Assembly (NCBI GenBank): GCA_945622055.1
Contig: CALZBV010000125.1
Location: 1-7,296 of the forward strand
DNA from: an uncultured Clostridia bacterium
GTDB taxonomy: Bacteria; Bacillota; Clostridia; Lachnospirales; Lachnospiraceae
Direction: 5' to 3'
DNA: 7,296 nt
The position numbers were made by a program, and so were the translations under genes. Positions 1-4,810 of this stretch are shown in pieces. The notes under the pieces are model-generated. The model did no database searches, was not told where the DNA came from, and worked only from the letters and a program-made list of their open reading frames with translations. Positions within the stretch are counted from its first letter, which is position 1. Each line of letters begins with the position of its first letter.

Positions 1-1878
1 CTCCTCATAAAGAGCCTTTTTGGCAGTACGGAATGCACTGCTGTCACAAAGAACATAACGCTTTCCTTCACCCTCGACAAACTCCTTCACTGAGGACATC
101 TGCACACCGTTTTCCGTTGTCGTATCCGGTGTAAGCAGAACCAGACTAATCGCACGGGATAACGGAAATACTTTGTTTCCTGTCTTCTTTGCAACATTGA
201 GCGCATCTCTCGAGCTCATCAGGGCATCCTGAAGGAAGGAAATATCGGAAAGCTGCTCATATAACTCATCTGTCGGCTGCACGACTTCCATCAGGTCCGG
301 ACGATTCTCCGCATCTGCCTTCAAAAACTTTTCAACTATCTCATTTTCCGGAACTGTAACAACCGTAATCTTCATCTTGGTCTTTTTGGAACGATACAGT
401 GAGAATACCTGCTCATAACGTTCTTTTTCCGCTTTCGCAACATCCGCATCCTCAGAAACAGCCAGCCATACCGTCAGATTGTTACCGGAAACAAGGTACC
501 CATTCGTCCAGAGGTAATAACCTCCATAGGCACCACCGCCAAACAATAACAGTAAAATCAGTGCAACCAAAAGCCCCTTCTTACTCTTACGCTTCTTATT
601 CAGCTTCGGCGCTTTCCCGTTTTTGTTTTCCAGCTTTTTACGAAAGTCCTTTACCGTCTGTGGACGTTCCTTGACAACCGGCATCATCGCACTTAACACC
701 GCTGCATTAATATTATTCGGAATGGACGGATCCACCTCTGACAAAGGAACCAGAGGATCCTTCTTCAGACGGTCCGGTCCCTCTGCCGGAACCTTTCCGG
801 TATATAAAAAGTACAGGGTTGCACCAACCGAATACATATCCGTCCAGGTTCCCGCCTTTTCTTCATCCGTGTACTGCTCCGGAGCAGAATAGCCCGGATT
901 CAGGAAGAAGTCATTTGCAGCATACTTTCTCTGACTCAGACTGATATCCTCAAACGCAATTATCTTCAGCGTACCATCATCACAAATAAAGATATGCTCC
1001 GGACAAATGCCGCAATGTATCAGTCCTTCATTGTGCAGCAATTCCGTTGCATCCAGAAGCTGATTCATGTAAATCTGCGCAATGTCCTTCGGAATGTTGT
1101 TGTACCCACGCTGTTCAACATACTCTCTCAGCGTCATACCGTTCAGAAGCTCCATGACAACGTAAGCCGTATTGTTTGCCTCGAAAATATCGAGTACCTT
1201 GCAGAAATTCTTTGACTCCGGAATTCGTTTTGCAAGTCTGGCTTTCTCTGTAAAATCATGCATCCCATCACGGTATTCTCTCTGTCCCTCAAGAATGCTT
1301 GAATTTACCATGACCTCGTCATCATCCATCATACGGTTCACGAGATGCTTCGGGAAGTATTCCCGGATTACAACATCCGTTTCCGTCTCAGAATCGTAAG
1401 CACGATAGGAAATCACACGGTCATCCGATTTCATGGTACCCTTAATCAGATACCGTCCATTTGCCAGCAGGGTCTGACGCTTCAGATGCATCGGGTCCTC
1501 TTCCTCAAGCTCAAAGGAACAACCGCAAAATACACAGAATACTGCAGATTCCTTGTTCTCTTTTCCGCACTTTCGACATTTCTTCGCCCCCGGCTGTGTT
1601 TCTGCAGAAACGTTATCAGACGTAGACTTTCCCAGATTCGTCTCACGAATGCCCCACAGACTGTCTTCTTCCACCGGTAAAAACTCCGTTTTCGTCTTTT
1701 CCTCCTGCTCCGGCTCGTCCGAAAGCAGTATTGTTTTCATTTCCTCATCCTTTGGTGCTTCGGGCTGCTTTACGTTTTCTTCCTTCCTGACTTCCCCAAA
1801 CACTTCCGGACCCCACATACTTTGCAGACGGATACGGTCATCATCGTCATGCAGCTTGTTGTTATTGTTGTCGTCCAT
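1..1878 (-). CDS. Membrane pseudokinase: zinc ribbon, degenerate Ser/Thr kinase fold, one TM helix, solute-binding-protein-like outer domain (3' end outside the window)
   Basis: The frame stays open for 626 codons from ATG 1878 to the left edge. Residues 1-95 are acidic and probably disordered. A zinc ribbon follows (C101, C104, C115, C118). A kinase fold spans about 134-420: NGRYLIK, the beta-3 strand VVIREYFP, the hinge TAYVVMELLNGMTL, GYSAPEQY, DMYSVGATLYFLYTG and the closing KERPQTVKDF. Catalytic motifs are gone: the Gly-rich loop is GTMKSDDRV, the VAIK Lys is Arg172, HRD is HCG (288-290), the catalytic-loop Lys is C292 and its Asn is H295, and DFG is AFE (308-310). An active phosphotransferase is therefore unlikely. 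After a basic stretch (KKRKSKK), residues about 435-455 form one TM helix. The outer part (LTVWLAVSED, KITVVTVPENEIVEKFL, RPDLMEV, GNKVFPLS) resembles the N-lobe of ABC-type solute-binding proteins; this assignment is less certain than the rest. The gene has its own promoter and RBS. Codon use resembles its neighbours. Confidence 0.88.
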   Translation of the reverse strand, partial: MDDNNNNKLHDDDDRIRLQSMWGPEVFGEVRKEENVKQPEAPKDEEMKTILLSDEPEQEEKTKTEFLPVEEDSLWGIRETNLGKSTSDNVSAETQPGAKKCRKCGKENKESAVFCVFCGCSFELEEEDPMHLKRQTLLANGRYLIKGTMKSDDRVISYRAYDSETETDVVIREYFPKHLVNRMMDDDEVMVNSSILEGQREYRDGMHDFTEKARLAKRIPESKNFCKVLDIFEANNTAYVVMELLNGMTLREYVEQRGYNNIPKDIAQIYMNQLLDATELLHNEGLIHCGICPEHIFICDDGTLKIIAFEDISLSQRKYAANDFFLNPGYSAPEQYTDEEKAGTWTDMYSVGATLYFLYTGKVPAEGPDRLKKDPLVPLSEVDPSIPNNINAAVLSAMMPVVKERPQTVKDFRKKLENKNGKAPKLNKKRKSKKGLLVALILLLLFGGGAYGGYYLWTNGYLVSGNNLTVWLAVSEDADVAKAEKERYEQVFSLYRSKKTKMKITVVTVPENEIVEKFLKADAENRPDLMEVVQPTDELYEQLSDISFLQDALMSSRDALNVAKKTGNKVFPLSRAISLVLLTPDTTTENGVQMSSVKEFVEGEGKRYVLCDSSAFRTAKKALYEE

Positions 1879-1886
1879 TCAACAGT

Positions 1887-1892
1887 CTCCTT
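1887..1892 (-). promoter_or_regulatory. Ribosome binding site of the pseudokinase gene
   Basis: Minus-strand AAGGAG lies 8 bases before the ATG at 1878, which fixes the start. The reading frame upstream is not needed to explain any conserved domain. Confidence 0.8.
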
Positions 1893-1964
1893 GCTATCTT
1901 CTTTTTCACGGAATTCCCATTCAAATCCCCTATTCCATAAAAAGTGCAAAATTATCCAATTTTT

Positions 1965-1992
1965 ATTATATCACATAGCAGAAATTTGTCAA
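1965..1992 (-). promoter_or_regulatory. Near-consensus sigma-A promoter with extended -10, driving the pseudokinase gene
   Basis: On the minus strand a perfect TTGACA (1992-1987) is followed after 16 bases by a perfect TATAAT (1970-1965). TGA directly before the -10 fits the extended TGn motif. Transcription would start near 1958 and leave a leader of about 80 bases. It lies in the 204-base gap just after the terminator. The housekeeping-type sequence, with no sigma-28-like element seen, suggests expression independent of the flagellar cascade. No operator palindrome stands out beside it. Confidence 0.85.
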
Positions 1993-2021
1993 TTAGCAAC
2001 AAAACACATTTCAAATAACGC

Positions 2022-2062
2022 AAAAGGCATTCCACAAATGAATTCCCCATCTGTGAAATGCC
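2022..2062 (-). terminator. Intrinsic terminator ending the flagellar-linked operon
   Basis: Minus-strand GGCATTTCACAGATG (2062-2048) pairs along its full 15 bases, including two G-U pairs, with CATTTGTGGAATGCC (2040-2026) around a 7-base loop. TTTT follows directly (2025-2022), with more T after GCG. It begins about 20 bases after the stop of the secreted-protein gene and lies before the promoter of the next gene, so it separates two transcription units. Confidence 0.85.
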
Positions 2063-2082
2063 CGGTATAAAAACTCTCTGTT

Positions 2083-3786
2083 TTACTGTTTGGTTGGGTC
2101 TTTGGCAATCTTTCCGGTACTCTTACTCGTTGCCTGTGCCGTTTCTCCCGCCGAAGAAACGTTGGAAATGGTAACACGGATATAATAGCCGATGTCGCCT
2201 TCCTGAATCGTGTATTTGCTTGCTTCATAACCGGTTCCGGACGTAATCTTCGTGTAGGCTCCGGTCAGCACATCGCTGCGTTCCCAGGTATAGGTAATCT
2301 CACCGTAAATCGCATTGTTACCCGTAACTGCAGTAATCTCTCCTCCCGGATAAAGCGAAGTAGTGGAAATTGCCGCAAAGGAAACCTTGTCATACCGAAT
2401 CGGATATGGATAAATCTCAAACTCGGACGGAAGCTCATCACGTCCGGCGGTTGCGGTACGGAAAATAAGATAATGCTCCGGAAGCGCCTTGGAGCTTCCC
2501 ACCTTAACCGTCTTTTCCGCCTTTAACGTACTCCACTTTACCGAACTTAACTCCTCCGGTGTCATGTCATACGGATTCTCAACGATTGCATACTGATAAT
2601 CTACCGGTTCCGTTGACAGTGTATTATTTACCAGCACGACTCCTGACATTCCGGTTTTGGACTGCTGGTAGCTTACAGAAATGTCATGCTTCATATCCGG
2701 CTTACCCTTTGCAAACGGAAGAATCACCTCTACCATCCTGGAGGCGGCTTTGTTCGCGCTTGCCGCCATTCTTACGTATACACACACTCCGGTAATATTC
2801 CCGCCATCATCACGCCTGCAGATATAGCGGTCCGGATTTGCCTCTACCAGTTTCTTATCAATCCTGGTATTTGCCGTGACCTGCATCACCATCGGCACAG
2901 AAATTGCAGTGACGCGAATGTTCGTACTTGGCAATATATCAAAATCGGATACCGGAACCGAAACCTGATTACCGGTTGCCGTTCTGACATACACCGGAAC
3001 CAAAAACCAATCCTTTTGGTTTAAGGAATACTCCATTCCATTTCGGATTCCCAGGGTCATGGCCGCACTGTTGATGCTGATAACCGGTGCTGCGGAAATC
3101 TTTTGCAGGTTCAGCTTTGCAACTGAGCTGTAGCGGCTTCCGCTCTTTTTATCCTTCGTGTCTTCATCGTTTACAGCCTTAACCCGAAACTGAAGCGTAG
3201 CACCACGTGCATTCATTTCAGCAAAATTCAGTTCTTCAAAGGAGCGCCACTTTCCGGTCTCCCCCTTTCTCCATTCGATCCGGTCGAGGGAAAAAAATGC
3301 GGTTCCTGCTCCTGCCTTCTTTATAAAAAATAAAAGGTATCCGGTGTCATTGCTAAAGCAGTCATAAGCTTTATAGGCCTGTTTCCATGCATCAATATCA
3401 ACCACATCTGCTGCAGAAAGATCACCGACGAACTGAATGGAAAGCTGCTCCTGTGCCTCAATGTATCGCGCCGTGACCAGGGAATCCTTGTCCCCCTTAA
3501 TGTAAATCCGTGCAGTCGTTGACGGTTTAATCCAAGAAAAATCAAAGATTGCCTTTCCATCTACAACCGGTGCCACCTCCCAGTTGATAGCTGTCGCACT
3601 GTCGGAATAAAAAATCTTCGTATTTTCTCCGACTGTGATTTCAACGCTTTCGTCCTCGTAATTTACCAGAACAGACTCATCCGGAAGCATCGTTGCCCCT
3701 CCGGCTGCCTCTGCAGTGACCGGACGAATCAGCAGAAGTGAAGCTGCCACAAAAAGCAGGAACAACAGATATTTTCTGTACTTCAT
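2083..3786 (-). CDS. Sec-secreted, beta-rich protein of unknown function with a C-terminal Ig-like domain
   Basis: I do not recognise a named family for the whole 567 aa protein. Residues 1-28 are a clear signal peptide: basic MKYRKY, hydrophobic core to about residue 20, and a likely cleavage after VTAEA. There is no lipobox, LPxTG-type sorting motif or C-terminal membrane anchor, so it is probably released or bound to the surface non-covalently. The mature part is rich in predicted beta strands. Several stretches share a 'Trp ... (F/V)R-x-A' pattern: W180 to FRVKAVN at 200-206, W260 to VRTATG at 267-272, and W418 to FRTATAG at 442-448. This suggests repeated beta-sandwich modules. The last 100 residues (YPGGEITAVTG, ITYTWERSD, GDIGYYIRVTISN) resemble the bacterial surface Ig-like repeat with its W and 'D-x-G-x-Y-x-R-V-x-V' core. 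It is translationally coupled to the flagellar chaperone candidate and is the last gene before a strong terminator. A cell-surface or flagellum-associated role is an inference from position. Confidence 0.85.
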   Translation of the reverse strand: MKYRKYLLFLLFVAASLLLIRPVTAEAAGGATMLPDESVLVNYEDESVEITVGENTKIFYSDSATAINWEVAPVVDGKAIFDFSWIKPSTTARIYIKGDKDSLVTARYIEAQEQLSIQFVGDLSAADVVDIDAWKQAYKAYDCFSNDTGYLLFFIKKAGAGTAFFSLDRIEWRKGETGKWRSFEELNFAEMNARGATLQFRVKAVNDEDTKDKKSGSRYSSVAKLNLQKISAAPVISINSAAMTLGIRNGMEYSLNQKDWFLVPVYVRTATGNQVSVPVSDFDILPSTNIRVTAISVPMVMQVTANTRIDKKLVEANPDRYICRRDDGGNITGVCVYVRMAASANKAASRMVEVILPFAKGKPDMKHDISVSYQQSKTGMSGVVLVNNTLSTEPVDYQYAIVENPYDMTPEELSSVKWSTLKAEKTVKVGSSKALPEHYLIFRTATAGRDELPSEFEIYPYPIRYDKVSFAAISTTSLYPGGEITAVTGNNAIYGEITYTWERSDVLTGAYTKITSGTGYEASKYTIQEGDIGYYIRVTISNVSSAGETAQATSKSTGKIAKDPTKQ

Positions 3787-3794
3787 TCAGCACA

Positions 3795-3800
3795 CCTCCT
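3795..3800 (-). promoter_or_regulatory. Ribosome binding site overlapping the upstream stop codon
   Basis: Minus-strand AGGAGG is a full consensus site 8 bases before the ATG at 3786. Its first base is shared with the last A of the preceding TAA stop. This arrangement favours translational coupling between the chaperone-like gene and the secreted protein. Confidence 0.85.
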
Positions 3801-4288
3801 TATTTTTTCTTGTCCATGAAAAACGACTGGTCCGTAACTGCACCCGCCATATTCTTATAGTAGCTGGAAACCGTCTTACTGCTTCGTTTGAAATTCTTGA
3901 TTTCCTGTTTTTTTTCTCCAAGGCATACCTCAAGCTTCTGTTTGTTCTGCTCCTCTAACGTACAAAGTACGGCTCCCTTTTCAAGCACCGTCTTAATCTG
4001 CTTCTGAAGTGCCTTGATTCTTGGCTCATATTCCGCCTTATACTGTTCTATCACAGGCCTGATACGGTCATAAACGCCCTGAAATCCCGCATCAAACTCC
4101 GAAACACTCTCAATCAGCGGAGCCTTCTTATCAATCAGCTCCATAAAATCCTCCATGGAAAAGTTCTCCGCCGCAAGCGTCTTCTCCTGGGCTTTTGTCA
4201 GACGATACAGCTCGTTCAAGAGCTGGTTCTTTTTCTCTATCGTATCCTCCAGCACCTTAAAATATGCTGAAAACTCATTTTTATCCAA
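3800..4288 (-). CDS. FlgN/FliT-like flagellar export chaperone candidate
   Basis: The product is 162 aa from the TTG at 4288 (read as Met: MDKNEFSAYFKVLEDTIEKK). It is almost entirely helical and charged, with heptad-like Leu/Ile spacing. Helices cover about 5-40, 45-60, 66-90 and a long segment near 90-135. The C-terminus (SSYYKNMAG, then QSFFMDKKK) has the Tyr/Phe-rich tail ending in a Lys cluster that I associate with Firmicutes FlgN-type proteins. FlgN chaperones deliver the hook-filament junction proteins FlgK and FlgL, and FliT delivers FliD; both are small helical proteins. Position right after fliD-fliS supports a chaperone. Sequence alone does not separate FlgN-like from FliT-like, so no symbol is given. 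There is no signal peptide or membrane segment, so it should be cytoplasmic. Its TAA overlaps the ribosome binding site of the next gene. Confidence 0.7.
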   Translation of the reverse strand: MDKNEFSAYFKVLEDTIEKKNQLLNELYRLTKAQEKTLAAENFSMEDFMELIDKKAPLIESVSEFDAGFQGVYDRIRPVIEQYKAEYEPRIKALQKQIKTVLEKGAVLCTLEEQNKQKLEVCLGEKKQEIKNFKRSSKTVSSYYKNMAGAVTDQSFFMDKKK

Positions 4289-4293
4289 ACTAT

Positions 4294-4300
4294 CCCTCCC
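4294..4300 (-). promoter_or_regulatory. Ribosome binding site that identifies a TTG start
   Basis: Minus-strand GGGAGGG lies 5 bases before TTG at 4288. No in-frame ATG has a comparable site. The only upstream ATG (4357) lies before the hairpin and would place the hairpin inside the coding region. The TTG start is therefore preferred. Confidence 0.8.
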
Positions 4301-4313
4301 ATACTGCTTATGG

Positions 4314-4354
4314 AAAAAAGCGCAAGAACAGCCTGGCAAGAAGCCACGCTGTTC
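4314..4354 (-). terminator. Hairpin after fliS, possible weak terminator or processing element
   Basis: On the minus strand GAACAGCgTGGC pairs with GCCAgGCTGTTC around a TTCTT loop. This gives 11 pairs with one G-G mismatch (4354-4326). A run of six T follows only after a 6-base gap (4319-4314). The gap makes it a poor intrinsic terminator, so read-through into the next gene is likely. It may instead attenuate expression or stabilise the 3' end of the fliS message. It sits wholly between the fliS stop and the next gene's ribosome binding site. Confidence 0.5.
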
Positions 4355-4371
4355 CAACCCTTTTTGTTCGC

Positions 4372-4755
4372 TTATTTTACATAAAGATTGTTCTTTCGCA
4401 TAATCTCCTTCCAGAGATCACGCATATTTCGAATCTGTCCGAGCGCGGTATCCAGAATCTCCATATCCTTTTTGATGTTTGCCTGAACCAAAAGATTCAT
4501 GATGTACTCATAAATCAAATCGAAATCCTTTGCAGTCGGATACTTGAAATCAAGCGTGGAACGAAATTCCGTGATGATGTTCTGAACCTTAATGATATAG
4601 GTACTTGCCTTCTCATAGTCTGATTTTTCAAGTCCTGCCATTGCAATATTGCAGAATTTGATTGCTCCGTCATAAAGCATCAGTGTCAACTCCGCCGGAG
4701 AAGCGGTATTGATTTTGGTTCCCTGATATAAACTTGCAGCATTTGTTGGTGGCAT
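4372..4755 (-). CDS. fliS: FliS, flagellin export chaperone
   Basis: FliS is a small four-helix-bundle cytoplasmic chaperone. It wraps the C-terminal disordered segment of flagellin, prevents premature polymerisation, and hands flagellin to the export gate. The 127 aa product has the family's usual length and features: a short flexible N-terminus with the conserved Tyr (ASLYQGTKI, residue 10), the signature SPAELTLMLYDGAIKF, a central helix ending in the FRSTLDF stretch, and the final LVQAN-----EILDTALGQIRNMRDLWKEI helix typical of the family. The start at 4755 is chosen from ribosome-binding-site spacing. It lies directly after fliD and before a helical chaperone-like gene, the standard context for a late flagellar operon. 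No flagellin gene is in the window; it should be elsewhere. Confidence 0.96.
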   Translation of the reverse strand: MPPTNAASLYQGTKINTASPAELTLMLYDGAIKFCNIAMAGLEKSDYEKASTYIIKVQNIITEFRSTLDFKYPTAKDFDLIYEYIMNLLVQANIKKDMEILDTALGQIRNMRDLWKEIMRKNNLYVK

Positions 4756-4763
4756 AAGCATTT

Positions 4764-4769
4764 CCTCCC
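4764..4769 (-). promoter_or_regulatory. fliS ribosome binding site (favours the second ATG)
   Basis: Minus-strand GGGAGG lies 8 bases before the ATG at 4755 and only 2 bases before an in-frame ATG at 4761. The 8-base spacing is normal and the 2-base spacing is too tight, so translation most likely starts at 4755. The choice changes the protein by only two residues. Confidence 0.75.
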
Positions 4770-4810
4770 TTTCTCAGTTCACATATACGCGACTATCCTC
4801 TTTCGTAGGA

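Noticed and set aside
1..1878. Pseudokinase as a decaying pseudogene
   Set aside because: The frame is open for 626 codons with a good promoter, RBS, TM helix and conserved C-lobe; only the catalytic positions are changed, which fits a maintained pseudokinase better.
1906..1920. Four-codon reading frame (MGIP, stop) in the leader of the pseudokinase gene, as a possible leader peptide
   Set aside because: It has only a weak G-run before it and no regulatory codon pattern or alternative hairpins; probably chance.
4289..4357. ATG at 4357 as the start of the chaperone-like gene
   Set aside because: The extra residues would be coded by the hairpin, contain a Cys/Phe stretch unlike the rest of the protein, and there is no ribosome binding site in front; the TTG at 4288 has a strong one.
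4762..4810. Separate promoter for fliS in the fliD-fliS gap
   Set aside because: No convincing sigma-28 or sigma-A element could be read in the short gap; co-transcription with fliD is simpler.
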